Source: Zygnema cylindricum
Taxonomy: Eukaryota; Streptophyta; Zygnematophyceae; Zygnematales; Zygnemataceae
DNA: 32,583 nt
Assembly: GCA_037447655.1 (NCBI GenBank)
Contig: JBBHKE010001466.1
Coordinates: 66,760-99,342, forward strand
Direction of reading: 5' to 3'
Shown here: positions 1 to 10,374 of the stretch, in pieces
Numbering within the stretch: position 1 is the stretch's first letter
Layout of the letters: each line of letters opens with the position of its first letter
Position numbers and translations under genes: made by a program
Notes under the pieces: generated by a model
Told to the model about the DNA's origin: nothing
What the model saw: the letters and a program-made list of their open reading frames with translations, nothing else
Database searches by the model: none

Positions 1-351
1 AAGATGAGTTTCCTGGATACCTCCAGAATCTCAACGTGTGCTCTCGGTAGGTAAAGCTGTAGTCTCAAACTCCCACCTTCTTCTTCGTCGTTTTCTGACG
101 TTCTCTTTGTTCAATTGTTGTTCCATTGGTTTGATAGAGTAGGTCTACTTGCGGTTTTAATACCACTCCGTTACTTGACAGGAACAACTATAAACCCATA
201 AAAGATCCAGAAATAATCTATCTTTTCTCTAGCTCCCTTTCCAGCCTTCAGTGACTACGACAAGTGTGGGGGCTTGGAGAAGGGAGTCAGGGGCAGACTG
301 CCTCTACTCTTTTCTATCTAATAAAGACCTAGAAAATACCCAAATATCAAC
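1..351 (-). mobile_element. Ty1/copia LTR fragment (start of LTR)
   Basis: Reading on the minus strand, the sequence begins TGTTGATATTTGGGTATTTT at about 351 and runs off the left edge. It matches the start of the other LTRs here: the block at 229-340 (ending in the shared GACCTAGAAAATAC) is a diverged copy of 1,405-1,525 and of the complement of 9,095-9,240. No polypurine tract or RNase H lies beside its start, so it is more likely a 5' or solo LTR than a 3' LTR. Its far end is outside the window. Confidence 0.55.
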
Positions 352-440
352 AAGGACAGTTCATTGCCTCACCATAATTTTGGCGTTCATCTGGATGAGA
401 TAGTTTGGTTACCTTGTTGTTAACTTGTTTCTCTTGCAGT
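352..440. other. Short unassigned spacer between two LTR pieces
   Basis: This stretch separates the LTR start at 351 from sequence alignable to the far end of the next LTR. I see no gene, tract or repeat in it. It could be old flanking DNA or an unaligned end of the neighbouring LTR. Confidence 0.3.
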
Positions 441-1545
441 CTTTTGCTGCTTCTTCTTCCACCCTCAAACTCTGATGTCGAAATGGATGGCTCTCGTGTG
501 CAACTCTAAGACCTCCATAGGTCCTTTGAGTAGAAAGCTCACACAAAGCCTTTAGAATAACCTTGATCCCTTTGTGTTTCAACAAGAATAAGTGCCACCT
601 TGACAGACAAAAACTCTGACCACCATCACCTCGTGAAGGCAAGACTCCCCTGAGTCAATAGCAAAAAGAATCTCTGAATTTGCTCCCTAAGGTAGTAAGG
701 TATGGAGGGTCAATGTTGACCTTTTGTACAGAAGCTCTCTCGCAAAGAGGGTACTATCTACCAAATTCTTCTAAGTCCTATCTCTCTCTAAAACACTATC
801 TAGAGAAGTACAGCAACAATCATAATACTGTGTCGTACAGAAAGGTACATGTGTCAGTGTACTTTCTGTACGTCTATTGTACGACATGGCCAATAAGTCG
901 ATACATGTCCTATTTGGATTCGTTCCTGTAATCCTCGGAGATTCCGTAATCCAATGTGGTTAGGCCACGTGTCAATCGATGTGGCGGTGACCGCAAACCG
1001 CCAAAATCCTAATCCCCGATCCTGACATTATTTGCGGTTGTCAGATCAAAACCGGGTTTCAATCATAGCGTCATAAATAATTGTGCGATATTTGTTTCGT
1101 TGTCGAAACAAAATGCGCGTTATCCGTTTCGGAAAAGTACCGTACTCCATACTTTACAAAACTGTATCTATGCATGACGTATATAGTTTTTGTTAAATGA
1201 ATTAGTTCACGTCTAACTCTTTAAATATTTTGACAAACCTTATATACTTTACCATTGGTCTTAGACTTGTAGGATAAATCTAAGTGTTACCAACATTGAC
1301 AGACAACAGGTACCAGGATCAAATTCTAGGTCCGTCAAGTATTATTTTAGTAAACCTACTAAAAACAACTGCCTGTCTCTCTCTCGACAACACACGCAAC
1401 CATGGCTCTAGCTCCCTCTTCAACCTTCAATGACTGCGACAAGTGTGGGAGTTGGAGAGAGGAGTTAGAGGCAGACCGCCTCGGCTTCTTTTTCTACATT
1501 TCATTTTAGACCTAGAAAATACTAAAAGAACCATTAATTTCTACA
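440..1545 (-). mobile_element. Ty1/copia 3' LTR, minus orientation, about 1.1 kb
   Basis: The LTR starts (minus strand) at 1,545 with TGTAGAAATTAATGG, directly after a polypurine tract and the RNase H stop codon. Its length follows from alignment to 4,150-5,025 (same orientation) and 9,081-10,130 (opposite orientation). Shared blocks include the region at 530-720, which matches 4,190-4,345 with many substitutions. The far end near 440 is approximate because no matching TG/CA end or target duplication was found. It contains a conserved hairpin at 835-871, described separately. Confidence 0.65.
835..871. promoter_or_regulatory. Conserved LTR hairpin, copy 1
   Basis: The inverted repeat GTACAGAAAGGTACA (835-849) / TGTACTTTCTGTAC (858-871) is separated by an 8-nt loop. 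The same structure occurs at the homologous place in the other two long LTRs (4,465-4,502 and 9,720-9,756), although the stem bases differ. Conservation of pairing suggests a functional LTR element such as a protein-binding palindrome or RNA stem. The function is unknown. Confidence 0.5.
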
Positions 1546-1560
1546 CCCCCCTTATTTTCT
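1546..1560 (-). other. Polypurine tract of copia element
   Basis: On the minus strand this reads AGAAAATAAGGGGGG, immediately before the LTR start. It matches AGAAAATAAGGGGAG at 9,066-9,080 before the plus-strand LTR. This is the usual plus-strand primer position in LTR retrotransposons. Confidence 0.75.
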
Positions 1561-2487
1561 AGTCACTCTCTAATTTCAGATCACACTTCTCCCTGCAGAA
1601 AATTAGCTTAGGGGAAGGCACAAGTCTGGTCATCATATCTGCTACTATCGTGCTATCTGGTTTGTACTCTAAACTGATTATTTTGTTTTCTACCTTCTCT
1701 CTAACAAAGCTGAGTCTAATATCAATGTGTTTGGCTTTAAAATGATGTTTAGGATTGGCAGCAATAGCGATTGCTGCTTGATTATCACAAAATAAAATCT
1801 GCACACCACTCTTAAGGTGACTTAGCTCACCAAGCAAAGACTTAACCCACATCAATTCTTTTACAGCATAGTAAGAGGCCATATACTCAACCTCAATGGT
1901 GGATTGAGCAATAACCTTTTGTGTTTTGCTACCCTAGCAACAAGCCCCATCACCCATATATAATATATATCCAGAAGTATATCTCCTCATCGGAGCATCA
2001 CCATAATTGGCATCACTCCAAGTAGTGATGTCAATATTCCCTCCACCCAAATGCAACCATAGTCCCTAGTTCCTATCAAATATCGAACGACTATTTTAGC
2101 TGCCTCCCAATCTCTCTTAGTGGGAGCATTTAGACTTCTACTCAACACTCCTACAGCTGTACCTTAATCCGACCGGGTACAATTCATAAAATAGATTAGG
2201 CTTCCCACTACTTGCCTGTAAGAAATAGTATGCATGAACTTCTGTTCTTTAAGACCTTCTTCTTCGTCTAAGTTTATGACTATTTCTTCCACGCTCCCCT
2301 CACTTCTCTTCCTTAAATCCATTGGAAATGCACAACTATTAGCCTTATCTATTTGAAATTTTTCCAATATATTCCCTTTTGCTTTCTATTTGAGTCAGTC
2401 TTTTAATCTTTCTTTCTCGATCTCTTTCTACTTGAATTCCCAAAATATATATTGCCTCCACCATATCTTTCATCTCAAATCTCCCCT
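1559..2487 (-). pseudogene. Ty1/copia pol fragment: end of reverse transcriptase plus RNase H
   Basis: The minus strand reads from the C-terminal part of reverse transcriptase (EMKDMVEAIYILGIQVERD, about 2,475-2,415) through the connector (SYRQVVGSLIYF, about 2,230-2,190) to RNase H (VKELMWVKSLLGEL; CDNQAAIAIA; HHFKAKHIDIR) and a normal stop at 1,559. Frameshifts occur near 2,370 and 2,160, and an in-frame stop lies near 1,935. Everything upstream of the EMKDM block is missing: at about 2,487 the sequence switches to a plus-strand copia fragment. In an intact element this part makes and primes the cDNA. Here it is a dead 3' remnant attached to its LTR. Confidence 0.9.
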
Positions 2488-2489
2488 TA

Positions 2490-4150
2490 AGATTGGTGAA
2501 GCAGGCTGGATTGTAGATTCAGGTGCCTCTATGCACATTTGTAAGGATAAACACCTGTTCACTAAGATAAGAAAGATTCCCACCGTAGAGATATTGTACA
2601 ACAATGGGAGGATACTCACTACTACTCTTCTAGGATCGCTAGATCTGAAAGTGTTGGTAAAATGAAAGACATCCATAATACATTCTCCAATGTATTGTTT
2701 ATTCCGCAGCTAAACAAAAACCTCATCTCTACATCTTTATTAAATGATAAAGGTTTTGATACTAGCACTAGGAAATGAGTCTTTACTGCAAGTTTTGAAG
2801 AGGAAGTTTATTTCACTGCTGAAAAAGGTTGCCAAGGGATGTTTAGGCTGATTTTAAGCAATGAAAAAAAGAAACTTTATCATGCTTGTGTTCATGATAT
2901 AATGTTGTGGCATAAGAGGCTTGGGCATGTGAATCTAGATAAGTTAACAGAGATGAAAAAGATGGGAGTAGTGGAAGGGATTCAGTTCGGTGAGATTGAG
3001 AATCTAAGTGCTGTAGTGGATGTGCTCAAGGTAAAGCACACAGGTTACCCTTCCCAAAAACAACCACCTATAAGGGAGAAAAGATTCTAGATTTAGTACA
3101 CACAGATATTTAGGGACCGGTCAAAGTGCCCTCACCCGGGGGGAAGAGATTTATGATTACTATAACTGATGATTGGTCTCGGTATTCCCGGGTGTATTTT
3201 TTGAAAAACAAGTCAGAAGCTCAGGATTGTTTTAGACAATATAAAGCATGGAGTGAAAAACTTCATGAAACTCCAATCAAGAGAGTAAGGAGTGAAAATG
3301 GTGGAGAATATACCTCTAACCAGTTTGAAAATTTTATGAGGGAAGATGGAGTCCAACACCAAAAGACAGTTCTAGAAAACCCGGAACAAAATAGGGTAGC
3401 TGAGAGATTAAATAGAACACTAAGTGATAGTGCTAGAAGTACGTTGTAGGATAAGAAGATAAAAAAATGGTTTTGTGCCAAAGCAATGAACTGTGTTGAT
3501 AACCTTAAAAAGAGACTTCTTACTTCAGCGGTAAAAGGCCAAACACCTTAAGAGAGATTGACCGGCCGAAAACCAAACATATCTCACTTAAAGTTTTTCG
3601 GCAGTCAAGTGTTTAGTCTAGATACAGATCGGTCTAATTGGAAGCTAGATCCTAAAGGAAAACCGGGGTACTTATTAGAATATGATGAGGATGTAAAAGG
3701 ATATAGAGTTAATGATCTAAAAATGGAAGATATAATCTTAGTAAAACATCTAGTAGTTATGGATGAATGAAAGTCAGTGGATCCCTTGAAGTATACAAAG
3801 TCAGTAAAAATCAGATTTGAGTCAGAAAATTCCGTTGACTTTGAGCTTCCTAACTATCCACGTTTCAGAGAAGATGACATTCTTAGAGGTACAAATAAAA
3901 CCGAGAAGGACTCGACCGTTGAAATTCTAGTGACAACTCTATCCGAAGCGGAAGACGTGGTGGAAATTGATTCGGAATTCAGGGACAAGGGAGAAGTCGA
4001 GATTGAAGACAACCTTTTTGCATGGAGAATTAGAAAAGGAGATCTTCATGCGACAACCCGAAAGATTTGTGGAGCAAGGAGAGGAGAGTAAGGTATGGCG
4101 GCTGATTAAATCACTTTATGGTTTGAAACTGAAATTTTGTGGTCTCTATT
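2490..4150 (+). pseudogene. Ty1/copia pol fragment: protease, integrase, start of reverse transcriptase
   Basis: Domains in order: aspartic protease (WIVDSGASMHIC, about 2,508-2,543), GAG-pre-integrase zinc-binding region (LWHKRLGHVN, about 2,904; its CCSGCAQGK part is in another frame near 3,010), integrase core (HTDI-stop-GP near 3,110; RSENGGEY near 3,290; NRVAERLNRTL near 3,395), the integrase C-terminal region (GRKPNISHLKFFG), an acidic linker, and a piece of reverse transcriptase ending KSLYGLK at about 4,135. Stops occur near 3,112, 3,447, 3,548 and 3,768, and frameshifts near 2,660, 3,005 and 4,010. The linker joins directly to the FLHGELEKEI block, so the first part of reverse transcriptase is deleted compared with the minus-strand copy. 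The second integrase catalytic Asp reads Glu (SENG). Confidence 0.92.
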
Positions 4151-5025
4151 AACCCACAGAATGAGCAGCCTATGTAAAGCCTCTAAGATTATATTTGACC
4201 CTTTCACTTTCCCACTGAATAAGTGCCGCCCAGGCACACAAATATTTTGACCACCCTCACCTTTCTGAAGACAAGACTCCCATGAGTCAAATGCAAAAAG
4301 AATCACAGAATTTGCTCCCGTGAGCAGTAAATTATGGCTGCCCAAAGATGGCCTATAAATACAAAAAGGTCACCTGGAGAGAGGCGCCTCAAACACGCTA
4401 AGTCCCTTACCTCCTACTCATAACTACTTACTACTGTACCCGCGGCCAATCAAAAGGGTGTATAGTACAAGAAGGTACACTGGCCGATTGTACTTCTTTT
4501 ACGGCCATTGTACAACATGGCCTTCTAGTTGCCACTTGTCAACATGGGAGCCATCGATCCTCCTACCATCCTTTCCGTCGTCCAATGATGTGGCGCCACG
4601 TGGCACAGCGCGCCGCTAGGTTTGAAAGCCGCCAAAGATTCATTCGGGTTTGGCGGGGGCGATGACGTGCGTCCGATCATGTATTTTACACGGTTAGATT
4701 CGCGTTCGCGAGCGTCGTTTGACTATAGATGTCGTTTCGTCAATTTTGGTATGTTTTAATGAAAGTGACGTTTTGCGTAACACTTTAAATACATAGCGAA
4801 CTCAATATGTGTATCAATTTCGTTAACTCCATAATGGTTAAGGTGCACATCTATGCAGTTTACAAACCTAGGTTCAAACTAGTTTAGGGCAACATTTTGG
4901 CAATCTATCAAATGTTTGCTTGTCTGCCTGTTTTTTTCTGACTATGGCGACAACCATGGTGACTCTCTCTTTCTTCACTCTAAAGTCTAAATTAAGAAGT
5001 GAATATTAATTACTTCTTTTCAACA
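4150..5025 (-). mobile_element. Ty1/copia LTR, minus orientation, about 0.88 kb
   Basis: It starts on the minus strand at 5,025 with TGTTGAAAAGAAG, directly after a polypurine tract and the RNase H stop codon of the element to its right, so it is that element's 3' LTR. It aligns with 440-1,545 and with the complement of 9,081-10,130. The far end abuts the broken plus-strand RT fragment at about 4,150. It could also have served as the 5' LTR of the element to its left if the two shared an LTR after recombination. The far boundary is approximate. Confidence 0.7.
4465..4502. promoter_or_regulatory. Conserved LTR hairpin, copy 2
   Basis: GTACAAGAAGGTACA (4,465-4,479) pairs with TGTACTTCTTTTAC (4,489-4,502). 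Compared with copy 1, the stem core changes from AGAAAG to AAGAAG on one side and from CTTTCT to CTTCTT on the other, so pairing is kept through matching changes. Confidence 0.5.
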
Positions 5026-5040
5026 CTCCCATTAAATCTT
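5026..5040 (-). other. Polypurine tract of copia element
   Basis: On the minus strand this reads AAGATTTAATGGGAG, immediately before the LTR start at 5,025. It is more degraded than the tracts at 1,546-1,560 and 9,066-9,080. Its first bases overlap the RNase H stop codon. Confidence 0.65.
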
Positions 5041-6960
5041 AGTCAACTTTTAATTTAAGTCCACAATTTTCTTTGCAGAATTTTAACTTAGGATAAGGTA
5101 CCGGCTTTGTCATCATGTTTGCAATCATCTCTTTATCACTTTTATGAACTAGTTTAATTATTTTATTCTCAACCTTCTCTTTGACAAAGCTTAGTCTTAT
5201 ATCCATATGTTTAGCTTTGAAATGGTGTTTTGGATTAGCTGCGATAGAGATAGCAACTTGATTATCACAAAAGACATTATGAGTCCCACATTTCATGAAC
5301 CCAAGTTCTTCGAGTAGAGATTTTACCCACATTAATTCTTTAATGGCAGCACATGAAGCCATGTATTCAGCCTCCATTGTGGACGGAGCAACTACTTTAA
5401 GTTGTGTGCTACTCCTAAAACATGCACCAGATCCATTTTCGACACATATCCAGTTTTACATCGTCTCAAAGGCACATCACCATAACTGGCATCACTCCAA
5501 GTGGTGATGTCAGTGTGCTCCCCTCCTAAATGCAACAATAATTCCCTTTTTCCCACCAAATATCTCATCACTCTTTCGGCTGATTCCCAATCTCTTTTCC
5601 TAACTTCATTTAGACTTCTACTGAGAACGCCTACATATGTCCGGACGTGTACAATTCATAAAGTAAATTAAACTGCCTATAATTTGCCTATAAGGAATTC
5701 TTTCCATAAACCTCTTTACTTCCTCATCTATCTTATCATTCAAAATCTATATCCCTCCCTCTTTACTCCCATTCGATACTTTCTTTAGATCCATGGGAGT
5801 GGTACACCCATTTGCTTACCCATCTGAAACTTTTATGGCATTTTACCGATAGCTTCTTTTTGAGTGAGTCTTATAATTCTATTACCTCTATCCCTCTCCA
5901 TTTCAATCCCCAAATTGTATTTTGCTTCGCTGAGATCTTTCATGTTAAATCGATAGTTAGATTCTGTTTGGGTTTGTCAATTTATCTAAGGACTTGCTCA
6001 AGACTAAAAAATCATCAACATAAATAGATGTAAATATCACTCCATTTCCATCCTCAAATATATATGTGGAGTGATCTGAACTTATTCTAATGTTTCCTAA
6101 ACCTGTCAAAAATTGGTCAAATTATATGTTCCATTGCCACGGGGCTTGCTTAAGGCCATAAAGTGATTTTATCAGTTTGCACACCTTGCTTTCTTCTCCA
6201 CTTTCCACGAATCCTTCCGGTTGACTCATGTAGATTTCTTATTCCAACTCTCCTAATAAGAAGGCGGTCTTAATATCCATCTGGTGTATTTCCATATCCT
6301 CTACTGCGGCTAAACTTAAGAAGATTCTAACAGAAGGGAATCTGACTACAAGTGCAAAGGTTTTTTCATAATCTATTCCTTCTTTTTGAGTATAACCTTT
6401 AGCAACCAACCTTGCCTTATATCTTTCAATGGTATTATATGAGTTTAGTTTAAACTTAAAAACCCACTTATATCCAATCGGTTTTCTATCCGATGGACAA
6501 TATACCAACTCCCATGTATTGGCTTCCATGATAGAGGTCATTTCTTCATTGATGGCAGTGATCCACCGGCTGCTTTCTGGGTATTTGTGGCCTCTAAGTA
6601 TGTCTGAGGTTCTTCTGGGGGAGACATCTTTGTGAGTTGGAAATTTACTTCTCTTTCTTCAATTCGTTTACTACTTCTTCTTCCTCTTTCAAAATCTGAC
6701 GCCGGTATGGAAGGCATCCTCGGTTTTCGTTTAGGAAGATATTCATCTCCCTTATCTTCCAATTCCGGTGTTTGATCAAGCTCCTCGTCGGTTTCCACTT
6801 CGTATAGTGGTGTTACCTCGGATGTTGTCTTTTCGTCCTTCTCCTTTGGCACATCTGCAAATTTTTCCTTCTCCCCGTCTTCCTTCTCTTCATTTCCCAA
6901 GTCAAAGTCAAAATACTGACCCTATTCAAATCTGATTTTGACTTCTTTGTTATATTTGAA
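5039..6960 (-). pseudogene. Ty1/copia pol second half: linker, reverse transcriptase, RNase H
   Basis: Minus strand, continuing from integrase. An acidic integrase-RT linker occupies about 6,900-6,540 (EEKEDGEKEKFADVPKEKDE). Reverse transcriptase follows: NTWELVYCPSDRKPIGYKWV (about 6,515-6,455), KARLVAKGYTQKEGIDYEKTF, DIKTAFLLGELE (about 6,275), [10 protein letters not shown] (about 6,170-6,140), and the catalytic YVDD encoded at 6,011-6,022. The C-terminal NMKDLSEAKY block is near 5,945. RNase H reads MEAEYMASCAAIKELMWVKS at 5,377-5,318 and ends at a stop at 5,039. Stops include one after GELE (6,239) and one after QWNI. Several frameshifts lie between 5,990 and 5,380. RT and RNase H motifs are recognisable but the frame is broken many times. 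Confidence 0.92.
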
Positions 6961-8515
6961 TGGATCAATAGACTTTACTTTATTCATCACCACTATGTGT
7001 TTTACCAAAATGATATCTCTCTTTTTCAAGTCATACACTCGATATCCTTTTGTGCTCTCATCATATTATACAAGATATCCTGGTTTCCCTCTTCCCTCTA
7101 ACTTCTATTTAGTCTTATCGGAATCCAAACTGTAGACTTGACTTCCAAACACTCTCAAACTAGACAAATCTGGTTTTCTTCCCTTCCACTTTTCATACAG
7201 AGTTTCCTCCTTATTTGCCGAAGTTAGCACTCTATTTTTGATGAAGTTAGCATAGTTCATCGACTGAGCCAAAAACTACAATCCTATTCTTTTGTCAGTT
7301 AGCATACTTCTGGATATATCTCCTAAAGTTCTATTCACTCTTTCTGCTACTCCATTTTGTTCCACATTATCACGAACAGTTTTCTCATGATGGATTCCTT
7401 CTTCTTTAAGAAATTCTTCAAAAACCTTTGAGGTGTATTCTTTCCCATTATTTTATATCTTTTATTGAGGTTTCATGTAATTTTTCACTCCATACTTTGT
7501 ATTCTTTGAAACATCTTAGTACCTTTGACTTATGTCTAAGAAAATATACCTTAGTGTATCTAGACTAATCATCTGTAATGGTTAGCATCCATCTTTTTCC
7601 CCATGTGAAGGATACATAGCTGGTCCCCAAACATCAGTGCAAACTAGATCTAATACTTTCTCTCTTCTAAATGCGGATGCCTTTGGAAATGGAAGTTTAT
7701 GAATCTTCCCTTGGGCACATCCACTACAATCATGTGAGGTCTCATCATCTCCAAACTCAATTCCATCCACTATTCCCTTTTTCTTCATTTTCTTTAATCT
7801 ATCTAGATTCACATGCCCCAACCTCTTGTGCCAAAGCATCATATCATTTCCACACGAGTAGAGAACACCCTTTTCATTGTAAAGTACAATTTTGAACATT
7901 CCTTGACTACCCTTTTTAGCTATGAAATAAACCTCATTATCAAAGCTAGCTGTGAAGATTCCTTTCTTAGTTCTGGTTTCGAACTCTTTTTAATCTAAAA
8001 CACCTGTAGAGACTAGATTTTTGATAAGCTGTGGAATGTAAAGATCATTCGAGAGTGTTACAATTGAAGCCTTTCCATCAACTAGAACATTTAAATAAAC
8101 AGATCCAACAAGACTTGTGGTTTCTACTCTGCCATCTCCATACTCTATCTCAACTGTTGGAATTTTTCTTAATTTAGTAAACCACCTCTTTTCCTTGCAC
8201 ATATGCATTGAAGCCCCTGAGTCTATGATCCACCTATCCTAAGGTAGATTCCTTTTACCTCCGAAAGCACACTTTTGTCTCCTTAGAATGTCTACATGCT
8301 TTTCAATGGTTTTTGGTTTAAGAAGAAGCTCCTCAAGCTCCTCTTCCACTTCGGATACGCCATCTTCTTCCTCGTCATGAACTTGAGTCAGAAAAGCCTT
8401 TTTCTTTCCTCCATCTTTTGAGGAACCTTGTCCATCTTATAGTTGGAGATCTGCAAGCTTGACACAATCTGCCATATAATGTCCCGGTTTCTTGCAGAAG
8501 TGACATAATCCACCT
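6960..8515 (-). pseudogene. Ty1/copia gag end, protease and integrase, broken
   Basis: Minus strand. The gag zinc knuckle CHFCKKPGHYMADC (CX2CX4HX4C) lies near 8,503-8,462, followed by a charged linker, protease WIIDSGASMHMC (about 8,237-8,200), and the GAG-pre-integrase finger LWHKRLGHVNLDRL with CSGCAQGK (about 7,840-7,705). Integrase follows, with CTDVWGP near 7,645, then TDD-stop-SRY near 7,570, NNGKEY near 7,445, NGVAERVNRTL near 7,345 and GRKPDLSSLRVFG near 7,165. In-frame stops include several that replace a Trp present in the sister fragment. The second catalytic Asp (usually DNG) reads Asn. The element lacks the rest of gag and its 5' LTR: at about 8,515 it meets a plus-strand copia fragment. 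Confidence 0.92.
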
Positions 8516-8524
8516 CGAGGAATA

Positions 8525-9062
8525 TATGTTTAGGGGAGGATAAATATATTTTGCGAATAAAAATAGAAAGTGATAGTGGAAAGAATTCCATGGGAGAGAG
8601 TGAGGAAAGTTTAGAAAATGGAATAATTATCTTGGATAAAAATATGGGTTCGGAAGATGTAAATTTTATGGGGAACTTAGTGCGGACTCTTATTTAACGG
8701 TAATTTTGGGGGGTAATGGTTTTAACATCACTAGTGGGAGTGATGCCATCTATGAAGGTGTGCTTGTAAAAGGGTTAGCATATGGGTCTGTGTTGCGGAT
8801 TGGGGATGGAACTGGCTGTTTGAACTGCAAGAGGGAATGTGCATGTTGCTCGAATGAAAAAGGGATGAGGTTGATAAAATCCTTGCTCCATGAGCTCGGA
8901 TTTATGAAAAATAGCATACGACATATAATGTGTGACCAACAAGATGCAATGTTTATTTCGTCTTATTTAATACACTTCTTTAAACACGAAGGTATTCACT
9001 TTACGTTTTATGAAGGGAAAAGAAAGAAGAGAAAGAAAAAAAGAAAGATGTTTTTTAGGTAG
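8525..9062 (+). pseudogene. Ty1/copia pol remnant: end of reverse transcriptase and RNase H
   Basis: The plus strand begins with KYILRIKIESD (about 8,538-8,570), which corresponds to the AKYxLGIEIERD block of the minus-strand copies. It continues through a degraded connector and the SDAIYEG region to RNase H (LIKSLLHELGFMKNSIRHIM, CDQQDAMFIS, HFFKHEGIHFTFYEGK) and a stop at 9,060-9,062. It is the most diverged pol piece here. RNase H keeps the CDxQxA and HH-like framework but not the catalytic context clearly. It is followed by a polypurine tract and an LTR, so it is the 3' end of a plus-strand element whose upstream part is lost. Confidence 0.85.
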
Positions 9063-9065
9063 ACA

Positions 9066-9080
9066 AGAAAATAAGGGGAG
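9066..9080 (+). other. Polypurine tract of copia element
   Basis: AGAAAATAAGGGGAG lies directly before the LTR start TGTTGAAAATC at 9,081. It is the best-preserved tract of the three in this window. Confidence 0.8.
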
Positions 9081-10130
9081 TGTTGAAAATCATGTATTTT
9101 CTAGGTCTGAATAGGAAAAAGAAAAGGAAAAAGTCACCAAAGGCAGCCTGCTTCTCACGCCACTCTCTAGTTCCCATACTTGTTGCAGTCACTGAAGACA
9201 GGAGAGAGAGCTAGAACCATGGCTGCCTATGATGTCCAAAGGAGACAAAGAATAGGCTGGATTTAGTCTATATCAAAAAGTGGCTGCCGGCACCAAAAAT
9301 TGATCCTGGTATCTAAAGTTTGCCAGACTAGCCGGTAGCCAGTAGCTTTATCGTATAGACTAAGATTAGTGTTAGAATATACAAGGTATGATAATGATAT
9401 AAACATTGTCGACGCAATATGCTCCATTCAATAGATTACGGGGCGCAGTGTACACGGAAATGAAGTAGACCGCGCGAATTCCGGACCGCACGGAATTAAC
9501 GAAACGACATTTTATTTCGGCAGTCAGTATTAAATGTCGGTCTTCATCGACAGCCGTGGTACGAGTCCGAATTCCGGAATGGCCGCCTTGGCGTCTTTAG
9601 ACGTGCTGTGACTTGGCGACATATGGAGAGATAACATTTGGTCGCGAGAATTCCCGAGAACATAAGGACGAGTGAAATGTGGACACGTGTCTACTCAATG
9701 GCCTTAACGTACACAAGCCGTACAAAAAGTACATCGATCATAGTACCTATTTGTACGGTACAGTCATGTGAATGGTTCGTACCTCAATACTAGGGGGCTT
9801 AGAGAGGGATTTTAGGACTTAGAATATTTTGATAGGTAGCCGTCTCTTTCCGAAAGAGCACTCTATTATAAAAAGCTTACTTTGGCCAGCCTTAAATATC
9901 AACTCAGTTGACCATTTTTCAGTGATTCTTTTTGCTGCGGACTTAGGGGAGTCCTCGGTCAGAGTGTTTGCCTGCAAGGGTGGTTGCATTTCTAAGGGAA
10001 AGTCAAAGTGGGTAATGTTATCCAAAACTCATATTCTAACTCTGCATTCTGTGGTGGAAGTGAGCACACAGAAAGTCTTATTTCACAGGGGTGAAGCTGT
10101 AATGGGGTTCTGATTGTCAAGGGGTCAATC
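9081..10130 (+). mobile_element. Ty1/copia 3' LTR, plus orientation, about 1.05 kb
   Basis: It starts TGTTGAAAATCATGTATTTT right after the polypurine tract. The complement of 9,130-9,240 matches 1,400-1,530, and the complement of 9,930-10,100 matches 470-690 and 4,150-4,320. A TATA-like CTATTATAAAAAGC lies at 9,861-9,874 on the sense strand and is a candidate LTR promoter. The 3' end is approximate: homology fades near 10,130 and no target duplication was identified. Confidence 0.65.
9720..9756. promoter_or_regulatory. Conserved LTR hairpin, copy 3
   Basis: GTACAAAAAGTACA (9,720-9,733) faces GTACCTATTTGTAC (9,743-9,756) across a 9-nt loop. It occupies the same place in this oppositely oriented LTR as copies 1 and 2. 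The stem is slightly less perfect than in copy 2. Confidence 0.45.
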
Positions 10131-10230
10131 ATTTGGGTTTATATAAACTTGGAGTCCGCACTATCTAGATTAGCTTCTTTGGACCTGCGAATTCTGTGTG
10201 GCAATGGAGCCCATATAATTAGAACTGTAC
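10131..10230. other. Unassigned junction between copia LTR and inverted-repeat cluster
   Basis: Sequence between the fading LTR homology and the first arm of the next inverted repeat. I see nothing recognisable in it. Confidence 0.3.
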
Positions 10231-10374
10231 GTATAAAGTTTCAAGGTAACGCATGTTGTACGGTGGTAATTTCTATTTTTGGGTACGGTTGCGGATTTTC
10301 TCATTTTTTTCTAAGTTATGAAGGAAAACGACAGAAAATAATTGTAACTTTAGCACATGCGAGAGTACCCTTAG

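Noticed and set aside
409-642. 77-codon minus-strand frame
   Set aside because: Lies within LTR sequence that aligns to two other LTRs, which do not keep the frame.
9829-10113. 94-codon plus-strand frame at the end of the plus-strand LTR
   Set aside because: Part of the LTR by alignment with the other copies; no protein family recognised.
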